A DNA stretch of 64,000 bases from Actinernus sp. WN-2022 (GCA_030867875.1 JAOWCC010000431.1:1-64000), one strand, 5' to 3'; counted from the first letter of the stretch, positions 12,120 to 23,962 are shown. The notes: a model not told the origin generated them from the letters alone. Translations and numbers: made by a program.

Positions 12120-12935
12120 TCAGAATTATCATCCTCTTGTACTTCAGAGAACAAGCAAGAGCTTCAAAAGCTTAAAACAAGAATACAAAAGGCTGAGAAA
12201 AAGGCTGGAAACGAGGAAACAGGATTTCCATTTGTTTAAGTTTGTTAACCAACAGTCCACACAAAGTGCAGGGTCAAGTAAGGAGAAGTTGAGGAAACTA
12301 GAAGCTGCAGCTGCCATGAAGTCTAATAAAAAGGCAAAGATCGACCAATAATCCACACAAAGTGGTTCCTGTGAGGGCAAGAGGGGAAAACCTAACGTTG
12401 CAGCTGTCCCAAAGTCTAAAAGGGTCATATTGAATGCACAGCATCAAATGAAAGTGAAAACGGCACTCAATATTGATGTCCACTGGAAAGCCACTTATCT
12501 GGATTCCTTCGTTAAGGAAAACAACGAAGAGGCAGACCATGTGTTCTTTGTTTGAGCGGATTATTGGACAGGACCCAAAGTCTGTAAAGCTGACAAAATA
12601 TGACAACAACTAAAAGGTGGTAAGTATACTAAGTGCACAGAATCAGCAAAAGGTTACAAACATATCGGGACAAGAGGAATCCCAATCTATTGCTGAAAAC
12701 TGGTGTCTCGCCAGTGGTAAGAAATGTGAGGAAGTACATGTAGTCAAAATATATCAGAACATTGATTTCCGTCTTTGAGGACAGCGACGATGATATAGAC
12801 AATGAACCCTCAAGTGACCAGATGGATTCAGACCTGGATGAAATCCAAAAGGAATGCGAGGAGTGTATCACGCTAAAACAATGGAACGACGAGCTTCAGG
12901 AATCTAACGATCAGCTTGTTCAAAGGCCTTGAAAG
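12120..12935 (+). pseudogene. Degenerate coding region, coiled-coil and acidic segments
   Basis: Three stretches look formerly coding but sit in different frames with stops. About 12125-12235 is a Lys/Gln/Glu-rich coiled-coil (ENKQELQKLKTRIQKAEKKA). 12250-12540 carries two copies of a QSTQS...K motif and an Ala/Lys-rich part. 12760-12930 is strongly acidic (EDSDDDIDNEPSSDQMDSD) and then a heptad-like helix. They may be exons of the gene that held the MADF exon at 10519, since order and strand agree. No intact product is possible as it stands. Confidence 0.35.
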
Positions 12936-13064
12936 CTGGTAAGTCTACTACTGGACAGTATAACTGATTAATTTTTATGCAAAGGAAAATATTTAAATAT
13001 CTTTTCAATTAAGATATTTATTTAAAAATTAGACTGGAAGCTTGAGGTTTATATTATAACAATA

Positions 13065-13690
13065 GTGTTTCTGTCTCTGGACTATGGACTAATTCTCCTT
13101 GGAGATATGATGTTCTGAAACCTAGCATAGAAGTCCTCGAACTTCATTCTGGGACTTAATATGCGTTTTAAAATTATCAAATTTACGCAGGCAACTATCG
13201 GCCGATAGTTCCTTGACAGACACCACTCTATTTCTATATTATATTTCACCAAACAATTTTGGTGCAAGCTCATTGGTAAAAAGCGATCACCTGATATGAT
13301 AGTTGTCGTCAGCGGATGCAAACTATTTAACAATTAGACTACGAGCTTGAGGCACAGCCCCAAGTCAACTATCAAAGTTGATAGCAACGAGTCAGTCTCA
13401 TAGTATAACCAAGTTTTCTAAGTATTTTTTTGTCTGCAGCCCACACATGGTCGACTATCGATCGATAGACGGCCCCTGACTGCGTCATTGGCTAAAAGCG
13501 ATCAAGAGACGCGATATTTGTCATCTGTCAATGCAAACTATCAGGTGATAGTGCCCACTGAGAGTGGAAGACAATTTTGTGATAAAAAATCACAATAATG
13601 ACAAATAGTGTGTTTGTCTCGGAACTATCGGCTGATAGTTTCCTTGGAAATTTGATGTTCTTTAAAACTAGCATATAAGTACGGACGGAG
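13065..13690. repeat. Repeat region with four ACTATCGR-type palindromes
   Basis: Two diverged direct copies of a segment of about 70 bp (TTGATGTTCT...ACTAGCATA...AAGT) border the region at 13068 and 13609. Between and within them lie palindromes AACTATCGGCCGATAGTT (13193-13210), CTATCGATCGATAG (13455-13468), ACTATCAGGTGATAGT (13537-13552) and AACTATCGGCTGATAGTT (13623-13640). Noncoding; type of element unknown. Confidence 0.6.
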
Positions 13691-13986
13691 CCCTCTAAGG
13701 GACATCACTAGTTCCCGAGTTCTTGACCTCGTACGTGGAATCAGCATCGTACACGAGGGCAATATGGCGGATCTCTGTCTCAAGTAGAGGTATGTCAATC
13801 ATTTTTTATTGTTTCCATGGTTTATTCTATGAAACCCGATTATAGTTCTGCTTTCTTTCGTCATGACGTGTAATATAAACACATGAAATGACGAGATTTT
13901 GAGCGTGTAGGTGGCACCGTCAACAACACGATAACAATATTTTGCAGTCTAGCCAAGCTGACGAGTTATTACAGTGAACTACGTTT

Positions 13987-14640
13987 TCAGTCTTGTAACT
14001 TTATTTTGTATGTGATGTGCTCCTCAACGAATATTTCCAAATTAAACAGACCACGATCCATATTGACATACCATTCATTTGTGCAGTCTAAAAGGGTAGT
14101 TGCAGTTGAGTTAAATTGTCTAAAGCCATATTGTTGGTTTGATAGTAAATTATGCTTCGTTAGGTACCCATACAATTGCTCAAATAAGATTTTCTCAAAC
14201 ACTTTACTAACAATCGAAAGAACGGAAATTGGTCGATAATTATCAAGAATGTTTCTAGGGCCCTTTTTGAAAATCGGCGTGACTCTTACGATTTTCCAAT
14301 CAAGTGGAAAACAGGATGGCTGAATTACATATATGTGTCAAAGGCTGCGCTATAATAGAAACTGCCAGGTTTACTACCCTAGCAGATATACTACAGATGC
14401 CTGTGGATTTACGAACAGACAATGAATTAATTAGTTTTTGAACTTTTGATGTACTTATTGGTCGAAAATTAAAACATCTGTCTGCTTCCTGGATGATTGG
14501 CGTACAATTGCCATAAATTATTGGCATAAATGCAGGCACCAGTTTGCTCATGCGTTGCCAAAGGAGTGCAACTTGATGCTTCCGATGTTGTCCCAGTGAA
14601 CAGGCAGTGCATTCTCCCACTTACTCAAAAATTTCCTCGT
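13987..14640 (-). pseudogene. Non-LTR retrotransposon RT fragment (CR1/L2-like)
   Basis: Minus-strand translation gives, in order, FNFRPISTSKVQKLINSLSV, then SVRKSTGICSISARVV, a short linker in another frame with FPLDWKIVRVTPIFKKG and NYRPISVLSIVSKVFEKIL, then LLSNQQYGFRQFNSTATTLL. These are the fingers-domain motifs of Jockey/CR1/L2-type reverse transcriptases. The catalytic palm (YADD box) is missing and frames switch near 14210-14300, so this is a dead internal fragment. Confidence 0.8.
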
Positions 14641-15313
14641 ATCAAGGATTCCCCAGGAACAACAGCTATCCTTTGTTCACGTTAGTTACTTCCAACAAAC
14701 AGCGAGAATTTCCTGAGTGTTGCCCCAATCTAGATTTTCGTCAGTTCTACCTTGCGTGTTGTCACACCGAGCATCATTTCACCCAATGGCATGACAGTCG
14801 ATTGAAAAGTGCCAGCTGAGTGCTGGTTGAAAAGTGCCAGCTGCGTATAATCTTCCGGCTCCTTCCGGCTCCTTCCGGCAATGCCATGACATTGAACACC
14901 AAGCGGGTGTGGCTGAACAGCCACATCAAAACAATGTTGGAAAAGCTTGTAATGCAAGAGCAGCAAGACTTCCACCACATATTGCGATCTGGTGTACACG
15001 CAGCCAACATCAACAACAACTCAGACATGAACCAAACAAAGAAGCGTAGGGGTATTTGCTTTTGTTTCCAATGTTCTGCTCCAGTAATACCCACTATTTT
15101 GTACAATTTGGTTTTGTTTCACGGATACTGTATAATAACAATAAGTATTATAACAAGCCTATCATTGCTTCAGACTCAATATCAACCAGTAAGCTGGCTC
15201 TGTAATAGTTAAAGAACATATGCATATCTATATGTGACATTTATTAATTTTGTCACTTGTAGTGTTGGGCCATTTAAACACGCATAATAAGGGAATAATG
15301 TATGGTGAAAGAG
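14640..15313. other. Unassigned sequence with overlapping ORFs
   Basis: Open frames of 89-130 codons occur on both strands but none shows a domain. A local tandem duplication (GAAAAGTGCCAGCTG; triplicate TTCCGGCTCC near 14862-14880) lies at 14805-14880. Confidence 0.4.
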
Positions 15314-15640
15314 AATTTTAAATTAGACAAGAGGTACACTAACCTTGCAGGATAATTGTAATTCTCTGAGCCAAACGGAACATTATGACCTTATTTACCC
15401 CCCCCCCTATCGATATATATTACATATATATATACTTGCATGGATTTCACATTCTTACACACTGCCCTTTTTATGTATACGATTGCCTAATATGGTAAAC
15501 TGACTTGCACTCAAGAAGAAGAGGCCTGGCCTTGCTGGGCACCGGGTTTTATACCATTATAATTTGCAAGATGTTCCGAATAGCTCAGATAATTACAATT
15601 ATCCTGCAAGGTAAGTGTACCTCTTGTCTAATTTAAAATC
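15314..15640. mobile_element. MITE with about 75-bp terminal inverted repeats
   Basis: The left arm TTTTAAATTAGACAAGAGG continues through ACCTTGCAGGATAATTGTAA to GGAACATT. The right arm is its reverse complement from TGTTCCGAATAGCTCAGA to CCTCTTGTCTAATTTAAAA. The centre holds a C9 run and a TATA-rich stretch. Noncoding. Confidence 0.75.
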
Positions 15641-15974
15641 TACACAGGTGCTCACCTTAGGAATTGTGACCAAAGTATCAAATACTTTGCAAAGATTAAT
15701 AACAAGTGTCTTAGACAAACCATATTGAAAGAATTCGAGGAAACAAACTCTCTACCAAACAAGGGTACACATGACTGCTGTGTCATTTGCCCCATAATTT
15801 GTAGATTTCGTGTAAATATATTTTTATACACTATGTAAATTAGACTTACATAATATCTACATACTATGTAAATTTATTTACATACTCTTTACATACTGTA
15901 TAAATTGGTTAACGTTAACCAAGTCAAAAAAATATCATGTAAAAAGATGGAGCACATACAGCGAGCATGCGAAG

Positions 15975-16256
15975 CTTTAAAACCATGTAGAAATCTTGTA
16001 GATATAATTTTAGGATTTCCGGCTAAACAATGTAGAAACCTTGTAAATATGTGAATAGAAGGTCCGGCTAAACCATGTAGAAATATTGTAAATGTACTTC
16101 TAGGAACCCGGCTAAACCATGTAGAAAACTTGAAGATGTGCTTATAGGAAGCCCGACAAACCATGTAGAAATCTTGTAGATGTGCTTATAGGAGGCCCTG
16201 CAAACCATGTAGAAATCTTGTAGATGTGCTTATAGGAGGCCCTGCAAACCATGTGA
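15975..16256. repeat. Tandem repeat of about 45 bp
   Basis: About six units of AAACCATGTAGAAATCTTGT, AGATGTGCTTATAGGA and a GGCYCGGC/GGCCCTGC joint. The last two are almost identical and the first ones diverged, a gradient expected of unequal exchange. The array ends about 35 bp before a TATA box. Confidence 0.8.
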
Positions 16257-16293
16257 TCGACGCCATGTTCACAGCACGTTGACCAAATCTAGG

Positions 16294-16301
16294 TATAAAA
16301 G
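16294..16301 (+). promoter_or_regulatory. TATA box
   Basis: TATAAAAG, followed at about +30 by CTGTTTCAGACA and then a possible noncoding first exon ending at a GTACTG donor (exon end 16354). It lies directly downstream of the tandem array and upstream of the coding exon at 16889. Promoter function is inferred from position and motif. Confidence 0.4.
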
Positions 16302-16589
16302 ATGCTCTCGTCACGCTGTTTCAGACAAATCAGCAGGAATATCACTATAAAAAGGTACTGTTTTAATAATTCTTTACAATGTGAAATTTATTTATCCGAA
16401 GTAAGAATTGAAAGCTGTCTCGGAAGAAAACGTGGTTGTTGCGACATTTATTTATGAACAATATCAGTTGTTCTTTCCGTTAAATTATATAATATAACAA
16501 AGTCAAGGTTTGTCAGTTCCTTGTAAAGTATTAAAATAATAATCGGAAGCCATAATTTTCTGAAGCCTTGGTTAGGGGTTCCCAAAATA

Positions 16590-16715
16590 TATGATGTTCT
16601 ATCTCCTGTTAACGATTTGAGGCTGATGAAAATTAAAGGGAGTTAATGCCAGTTGAATTTTTTCCCCTCTTTTCGTCAGATTTGCCTCAAATTATCTTAT
16701 GAGGAGATAGAACAC
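16590..16715. repeat. Short imperfect hairpin
   Basis: GTTCTATCTCCTGTTAACGA at the left is mirrored by TATGAGGAGATAGAAC at the right, with further inverted matches inside (GATTTGAGGC against GCCTCAAATT; AAAGGGAG against CCCCTCTTTT). A possible short MITE or structured element. Confidence 0.5.
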
Positions 16716-16888
16716 TAGTCCAATGTATTTTAGCAAGATGTTATTTAATGTTCATGATTTGTGAATACGTTTTCATATCACTTATTCTTCCCATTAAAAC
16801 AGTTATAGAAAAACTAGCATACCTAGCTTGTACTTAACTTAAGCAAGATAGAATGGACTAATGCATTTAAATTATATATTTCTTTCAG

Positions 16889-17094
16889 GTTACAAGAAAA
16901 AATTAAAACTGGTAAATCCTAGACTGAAAGTTGCTTATGTGCATCAGCTAACTCTGAAAGATTGTCAAGTTTCATCACAATTGTTTGGCCGTGCCTTGAA
17001 GAGTGCTTTTCCTGGGATAAAGCGACGGCGAAATCACTCATGCTGGTACTACTATGGTATACAAGAAATCACAGAGGCGGAATTTGAAGAGTGA
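16889..17094 (+). CDS. C-terminal exon with RFX-like winged-helix motif
   Basis: The exon follows a TTTCTTTCAG acceptor and ends at TGA. It carries QLFGRALKSAFPGIKRRR followed by SCWYYYGIQ. Spacing and residues (F-G-x-x-L/I-x-x-x-F-P-G-x-K-x-R-R ... S-x-Y-x-Y-Y-G-I) match the recognition-helix half of the RFX winged-helix DNA-binding domain. The exon begins inside a codon (phase 2), so upstream coding exons should exist; only a noncoding exon candidate at 16322-16354 is visible. RFX-like winged helices occur in host regulators and in replication proteins of mobile elements. Which applies is undecided. Confidence 0.5.
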
Positions 17095-18996
17095 TTTCAC
17101 GATTGCATCATTTGACTACAAATACCAGATTCAGATTTTCCAACTCTGGTAGGTGTAGTCATATGACTCAATCATGCAAACATCCTATTTACAAAACCAT
17201 GCAATATTTACTAGGTAATTGTAATAACCTTTTATCATAATATTACATCTGTTTTATTACATCTCCATAATCATCCTCTCTTTTGGCCATCCCAAAATAT
17301 CATGCAAATCCTCATGAGATTATCATTCATTTCACCAAATTCTAGAATGAACCCTGCTCTGGTGATAAATTAATGTGGATTGTATGAGTAGTGCTAACCA
17401 CCCTAATTCAAACTGCATTTTCAGGGATGTGAAAAGGAAATAAATAGGAGTAAAATTGTGATTGCTTGTTTAATTTCGATCTGACATACATTTTGTTTCA
17501 GTGTAGTGCACTAATTTTTAATAGATTATGTGCTTCCAAACGATTGTATAAGAATGTATGTTCCTTCTTTTTTTTTAGAAAGTGTGCTGAAAAGCCAGAA
17601 AGCAACAGAGTGACGTGGCTTTGACAGTGTCATCTGTTTTGAAATATGCTCCAGGGGAGGATGAGGAAGAAAAACTAATCAATGAAAGTCTTTTTTTATA
17701 CTTGGGGCGAATTCAATAATACTTTAAAGTGCCTATAACCCCTTTACACCTTATTTTTCCCCCTAAGGTACTTGCCTCATAGAACATTATTTTGCAAAAA
17801 AAACGTCCAATCTTTGAATTAGTATTTCTTTACAGCTACTCAAAGTTAGTGAAAAATAATATTTTGGCTTCCTGTGGGATAATTTCATAATCATAAAAAG
17901 GTATTGGGACGAGTTGACCGATGACGTAGCATAAGGAATATAGTTACATTCTGAATAATTTTCAATGCCTTCTGAGTCAGAACTACTATCTGAACTGCAG
18001 TCTGACATTATTATTTAGTTATTACCTCCGAAAACAGCCTTAAACTTTATCGGACTCGGTGAAGATAACAGCTCGGCCCAGGTTCCTCGCATGCCCACAT
18101 TTTTAGGGCCGAGGTACGGTTTTGAATGCCAATAAAATCATGAAGGGAAAACCGAATCGGATTTTCTTTTGAGGAAAATAATTTCAACCTTCCTAGTTTA
18201 CGGAAAAATGATAGTTTAATGTAGCGCACAGGTGTATCTATTGATTTTTTTGATGCGTAAAAGGTTTATTGAATATGTTTCTGATAATACATCATGCAGT
18301 AGTTTTAAGTTTGAAGCATCACTACTAATTTCGAGTGACCATGAAAAAAGTAGCATTGTAGCCGTCAAAAGGTTGCTTTATTATGATTGGCAAACGTTGG
18401 TATAAGGCCAAGCTAAAATGTAAAACTTTTCATGAGATGAACCGGTAATGAAAAATGGGCAACATCCACCTGTAAAGACAATACCATTCATACATTATTG
18501 ACTAGTTGTAATAAGTAATGGCAAATTATTGTTTTGTATCCGCAATAAAATAGATGCATTGCCAGTTCTGTTAACAGATTTGAATATAATAGCTGGTTAG
18601 CACAAAATAGAACGTTATAGATTGTTAACAAATATTGAAAAACAAACTGTTGCTACATATTGTTATTCTATTGATGAAATTTCAAAATAAACTGTTTTTG
18701 TTACACGATTGTTGCATGAAGTACTACTCACTGCAGATCGAGCCCATTGTTTTTTATTATTTAATCTTTGTAATGAATTGCCAAAAAACTCAAAGATATG
18801 CAAAGTCAATTATTGGGTTACAATAACGTCCATTTTGTTTGCTGAAGCACCCTGGGTTCCGATGTTAAACGTTTTTTTTTCTTGATCAATATCGTTTACT
18901 GCGAGTGCCGAAGGCGCGAGTTGTCAAACCACCTTTGCCGGGCGCTTTAAAATAAATCTTTTTTATTACCACCCAGCGGTAATTATCGAGCAATTT
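17095..18996. other. No firmly supported gene
   Basis: AT-rich. A minus-strand ORF at 17787-18008 begins with an acidic Ser/Asp-rich segment (MSDCSSDSSSDSEG) like the N-termini of some transposon-linked proteins, but loses coding character after about 40 residues. It could be a first exon; too weak to call. Confidence 0.4.
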
Positions 18997-19197
18997 TCAT
19001 CGCCAAAACGATTAATGAAACGTCTAAAAATATCATCTCCTGACGTTGTTACGATACGATGTTGACAACTGATATCGTTTCAACGTCGGGATTTCGACGT
19101 CGATTCAATTTACATATCCAACCAAATTTCAACGGCTTTTCAACGTTGATAATCGACATTTAAACAACGTTGTTTCAACGTATTGTTGCTTGCTGGG
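18997..19197. repeat. CAACGTTG-rich interspersed repeat
   Basis: About 200 bp built of recurring CAACGTTG/CAACGTCG/CAACGTAT phrases with ATCGACA and TTCAACG spacers, ending GTTGCTTGCTGGGAGA. Repeats of this look are dispersed in several marine invertebrate genomes (from memory). Noncoding; class not assignable. Confidence 0.45.
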
Positions 19198-20034
19198 AGA
19201 CGGGCTTTGTGTAGTGGTCATGACGTCTGCACTACATTGCTCTATACGCATTTCCTCTCTTTTTACCTCAGTTCTCCTCTTGTTTACCTGTTAACCCTAG
19301 CTCTAGGTGAGTGAGAACCGTCGTTTACCCGTGAACTCGTTCGATGGGTAGAGATCGTTTTGTGGTTCGGGTTAGGATTTGTCTTAGACTAATGATTATA
19401 ATAACTTTAAAGAGATTTGACAAGTAATGATAATCATTACTTTAAACCTCGAGAAGGCGTTGTATATTGAGGCAGTAATCAACTACAGCACGATACGGCA
19501 ATCCAGCAAGCCCTGTAGTTAAGCGTGCGAGAACCTTTTCCGCCGCGTTAATTCATTTATGTTTGAAACCTAGAGGTTGGCGACACAAACCTTTTCAATT
19601 AACCGTCACGTTTTAACCTTGATGTTGAAAATCTTTGATTTAGAATTACCGTCGTGAAACTCAAGAGTATACCTAGAGACATGCAGTTGTTATCTTGCAT
19701 CTCTCATAATTATGAGTGTCCAAAACCGGACCCAACATGTCTGATTTAGCGTAGCACGAAAGCAAATCTATCTGAAAAGTCCAACATAGCTGAAACGTGA
19801 AGGCGGGACATGTTAAAGTTTTTCAACATCACGGTCCTAAAATTGGTTTCAAACTTAAACGAACACGGAGAGGGGTTCGCGATTAAGGGTAGCTCGCAAA
19901 CCTAGTAGTTTGTGAGTTCACTATTTGACTTATTAAGCACTTGCTGAAAATAATCAAGAAATAGCTTAGCCACGAGTTTGAACAGCATTTGCTGAACACA
20001 ATTGTAATTGTAAGTTACGCCAAAATTGGTCTAG

Positions 20035-20395
20035 AGTTAAAAGTGAAGTTGTAATTTGGGCTCCGAATTTCGGAACCGACATTTTTCTAGGTTACACTAA
20101 AATTTGGGCAACGAATTTCGGAGCCAACATTTTTCTAAGTTACTCCAAAATTGGTATTGAATCAGAAGTGAAGTTGTAATTTGGGCGCCAAATTTCGGAA
20201 CCAACATTTTTCTAGGTTACGCCAAAATTGGTCTTTCGTAGAAAGTAACTGTTGTAATTTGGGCTCCGAATTTCGGAACCAACATTTTTGTAGGTTACTC
20301 CAAAATTGGTATTGAATCAGAAGTGAAGTTGTAATTTGGCTCCGAATTTCGGAAGCAACATTTGTATATGTTCCTCCAATATTATTCAATACATA
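20035..20395. repeat. Tandem repeat of about 78 bp
   Basis: About five units of AGTGAAGTTGTAATTTGGGC, CGAATTTCGGAACCAACATT and TTTCTAGGTTACNCCAAAAT. One junction is shortened by about 30 bp. It lies upstream of the DUF3987-like pseudogene, similar in relation to the array left of the ATPase gene in the 40-45 kb unit. Confidence 0.75.
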
Positions 20396-21575
20396 ACTGG
20401 CTAAATGATCGATTGTTGTCATTGCTGAAATGTTAACGGACCGAAATGTGCCGACCTCCATAATAGTCGTTATTAAGAGACTATTTCATATTCATTTTAT
20501 GATGTACGCACAAAAACGTTAATCTCGTAAGGGTTGGATAGAGACTGAAGGGCTTCCGCAGTAATCTTAATTTTAAATTACTAATGATTACTTGCCAGTT
20601 CTTCCAAATTAGGTTTTTTTCTCTGTCTATTGTGCCTTAAAATATTTAACTACAGAAAAAATAACTCGAGTCCCTAGATGCTGCGGAAAGCATATTTGAG
20701 CCTAAAACTAAGGATCTTAGCGGAATGTAGCAGTTCAAAAGCATAAAAACTGCATAAAACGGAGAAAAAAAATAGTTCAGTGAGAAAAACTGAATTTAGT
20801 TGAGAATGCCTTAAGGGCCTACTTGTGTTCATGTACTTCTAGATCGCTTTACCGTGTACATTGGCCAAAGAAGAAAATATAAGTATTCTTTAGCGTGCTT
20901 CCTTTTCCTCCCATTTAAATACAGGCCTCTATTGTGTTGAATGCAATAATAATAGAACCAAATATTTCCTTTGGATGCTATATTGCCGTGTGCGTTTATC
21001 TACAGGATTGTTATTGGTAGCCCAAAACTGTTAAGTCAAAATCCATTTACTAATGATATCTGGCGGTCCTCCATTCCCCACAAGAAAACAGAAACATTTT
21101 AAATACTTGCTTGTCCCCCATATGGATCTAATTTAAAGAATGCAACTCCGTTGATTAATTGAAAGAGGTTTTTCCTTTTCCTTAAAATGCAAGAATAAGA
21201 AGCACTTTGAACTTGAAATTGAAAACCTGAAAGGGAAGTCATTGTTTTCGAGTACTAAACAAATAAACACTTACGTTCTTATAATAGCCCGATCGGCCCA
21301 AGTCACTTACCAAAGGTTGTAAATGCCAGCTGGAAACAAGCTAAATTACATAATCGCGCGATTATACAACATAAATTCACTTGTTCTGGTATTCGCGTCA
21401 AAATTGAAAATTGTAGTTAAAATGTTTTCAATCATTTTGTTGTTGTTTTCCTTTTTTGAATATTTGCCAATCCTATTCATCGGTATTTTACTAGCGCTAA
21501 TAACACGCTTCAACAAAGCAATATAACATTCTACCAGAAACTCGACCGAACCCAGCTAGTTTTTATCGGTCTAAC
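20396..21575. other. No supported gene
   Basis: AT-rich spacer between the array and the ATPase pseudogene. A 67-codon hydrophobic ORF at 21323-21526 is probably chance. Confidence 0.45.
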
Positions 21576-22075
21576 ATGTCAAACAGCAAGCTAGCTAAAA
21601 TCCATAGACAGCACGAGAAAACGTGTGGAGCCTACTGCATAAGAGACTTATGGAGCTTTTTGATCCAGATGAAGCTCAGTACCTCAAGAACGTTTCTAGA
21701 TCTTTGAGCACTAGCATAGGATATTTGGTGTCTGTTCTATTTGCAACAGCATTCATCGCAGCGAATGCAAGAAACTTAATATTACAGGGAAAATACACTG
21801 TACCGTGTAATATTTACATGATCTACGTAGGCCTATGGGCAACAGGAAAGTCGCAAGCTATGAAAGAAGGGAGTTATGAAACCTGCCCAAGCCGTCATTG
21901 AAGAATCTGGAATAGCAATAGCCAACTTTATTATCGAGAACTGCAGGTCGTCTGCGCTTAACCACTACGCTGTCCAACGTTGGAAAAGCCCTCGTGGCAT
22001 TTCCACAGATCTACAATATGCTCAATAAGCTGATGAAGTGCCATGATGACAGCAACGCAACAGGCGATGCATACC
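21576..22075 (+). pseudogene. DUF3987-like P-loop ATPase, frameshifted pseudogene
   Basis: From an ATG at 21576 the sequence encodes SKLAKIHRQHEKT, then after a 2-nt shift WSLLHKRLMELFDPDE, a hydrophobic stretch (LVSVLFATAFIAANAR) and a P-loop with weakened glycines (YVGLWATGKSQAM). After more shifts come SNVGKALVAFPQIYNMLN and KLMKCHDDSNATGD. Each block matches the ATPase gene at 42948-44675 in the same order (SKLNKQHEQTW..KRL; FVGYPGTGKSSAI; VFDILNKLMKSNEENATGD). At least three frameshifts are present, the Walker A motif has lost GxPGT, and homology stops near 22075, about a third of the way into the protein. No intron is seen at the P-loop. Confidence 0.75.
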
Positions 22076-22439
22076 GACAAACTCCACTCACATATGGCGC
22101 TGTGTCTGCGAATCAAACCTGGGCCATAGAAGTGAGAGGCAAAGCGCTTAACCAATACGCCGCCACAGCTCCCCTATGGCTAGAAACCGAGGCTACGAAT
22201 TTTGTCGCCCTAAAATGTTGGAGTGATACCTTGAAATGATTTTGCCGCTCCGAGATTTGTGTTTTCGGGATAAAATTCCAGTAAACCATGTTTCCGATGA
22301 ACCATGGAATTTGGAAGGGTATAATCCCGGTTGCCTGCCGTGTAAAGTTTATAAAATAAAATAAATATTATATTTGTTATAGCAGGCTGAGTATTACAGC
22401 TAAAAGCTGGTGGGGGCCGGCTTTTACTCCTCACACACT

Positions 22440-22655
22440 CCCCACTACATTAACTGTTTTGGACACACTACACTCGACTCACGGTTGATTTTTATGGAGG
22501 GAGGAAAACCGGAGAAACACGGAGAAAAACCCTCGAATGCAGATAAGTTATCAACAATAAACATAACTCACATACGGTGAACGAGCCAGGAATCGAACCC
22601 GGGACTGCAGCGGTGAAAGGCTAGTGTTTTACCACTGTGCCAACCTGTGCTGTCA
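22440..22655 (-). mobile_element. tRNA-headed SINE
   Basis: Read on the minus strand it begins with a tRNA-like head: A box TTGGCACAGTGGTAAAACA, anticodon region CCTTTCACCG (Glu-like TTC), B box GGGTTCGATTCCTGGC. A body with TTTCTCCGTGTTTCTCCGG and TTTTCCTCCCTCC follows. Downstream on the same strand is an AT-rich 3' region. The cloverleaf is imperfect, so this is a retroposed SINE head and not a working tRNA gene. Confidence 0.65.
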
Positions 22656-23570
22656 CTGTACGGCGCATGTTACAGTATCCAGACATTGAATTGACAGCCG
22701 TATTGTGTAACATCAATCAAGATAAATTGCCGGCAACGCCACCCTGTATCGGGTAACAGCCGTCATTTACAGATTGTAGTTTTGCTCAGTATATGGCTAG
22801 ACTTGCAAAGATTTTGTTCAAGATAAACAGCAGTAAAGAATGGTATCTAGATTTCATTACTTGTATGTTTTTGCCTTGTTTCCAGTCATAAACAGTCCGA
22901 AATTTATCAAAGTGAAGTCTGGGCTAGACCATAATAAATTCACAAATCATCAGTTTGTCACACATGCGCAGTACCATGACATTGCGCCCATTGCACGAGC
23001 AAGGAAGAGACACTATTGAGCAGTCTTTTAGCTCATATTTGCTAAAGAAGCTATGAGAAAGGAACATTTTAGACATCGATGTTGAAGATTTGTCTGCCTA
23101 TATTATGGCTTATCCGGTTTTAAAAGTTCTTTAAACCGTCTTGGCCTTGTCATTATTATTCTGGAGCTCGTTGTAAACGTTCTGTCGCAAAATGGGTAGT
23201 CGGTTCGGCTATTAATTATTTAGTTCAGTTGTTTTTGGAACAGTTTTCAGTTCACACGGTATTTCCACGTGGCGAGCGTTTATATCCTATTCTTTATGTT
23301 TTAATGAATACGTATTGGCTACTATTTCGACTAAGGGTGCAAGCCCTCATTTAGGAGCTTTCCCACGTTAATTCGGCAGGGCAATACCGTTCGTACCACA
23401 GCTATCGGGGCGCCATTTTGAAAGCTTTGATCATGCTCTAGTTTTCACACCTATACAAGCCTTCGTTGTTTTTTGCTTTACATTGACCTATTGACATGTT
23501 TTTCGAACGTTATATTGCTGTTTAATTCCAATTAACCTTGAATTTTGGGTATTGTTCTCTTATATTAATT
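22656..23570. other. Probable upstream region of the Ngaro-type element
   Basis: No ORF of note. It may contain the element's left direct repeat, but I could not find a matching copy downstream, so the 5' boundary stays open. Confidence 0.35.
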
Positions 23571-23576
23571 GCCATT

Positions 23577-23930
23577 GCTTTCGAGGCTTCGCCCTCGTGT
23601 TATTTTGAGGCTTCGCTCTCGTGTTATTTTGAGGCTTCGCTCTCGTGTTATTTTGAGGCTTCGCTCTCGTGTTATTTTGAGGCTTCGCCCTCACATTATT
23701 ACCAAGGCTTCGCCCTCACATTATTACCAAGGCTTCGCCCTCACATTATTATCGAGGCTTCGCCCTCACGTTATTATCGAGGCTTCGCCCTCACGTTATT
23801 ATCGAGGCTTCGCCCTCACGTTATTATCGAGGCTTCGCCCTCACGTTATTATCGAGGCTTCGCCCTCACGTTATTATCGAGGCTTCGTCCTCACATTATT
23901 ATAGAGGCTTTGTCCTCACTATAATTTTAT
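23577..23930. repeat. 25-bp tandem repeat directly before gag
   Basis: About 14 units. Five early units end in CGTGTTATTTT (24 bp, GAGGCTTCGCTCTCGTGTTA); later ones read GAGGCTTCGCCCTCACGTTA plus TTATC (25 bp), with a transition form using TTACCAAG. It ends 30 bp before the gag start codon. Units are homogeneous within blocks, indicating recent expansion. Confidence 0.9.
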
Positions 23931-23962
23931 GGTTTTGCTGTTGCACAATTTTGTCTTTGCAG

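Noticed and set aside
14730..15212. Several overlapping ORFs on both strands
   Set aside because: No frame stands out by composition or motif; a tandem duplication explains part of the open reading.
22579..22650. tRNA-Glu gene on the minus strand
   Set aside because: The head fits a Glu-type tRNA only partly and continues into a SINE body.
23538..23924. 128- and 111-codon ORFs with repeated EASPSRYYRGFAL
   Set aside because: By-product of the 25-bp tandem array in which few stops occur; no start context or domain.
23577..23930. CRISPR array
   Set aside because: Units are contiguous tandem repeats without unique spacers, in an animal genome.
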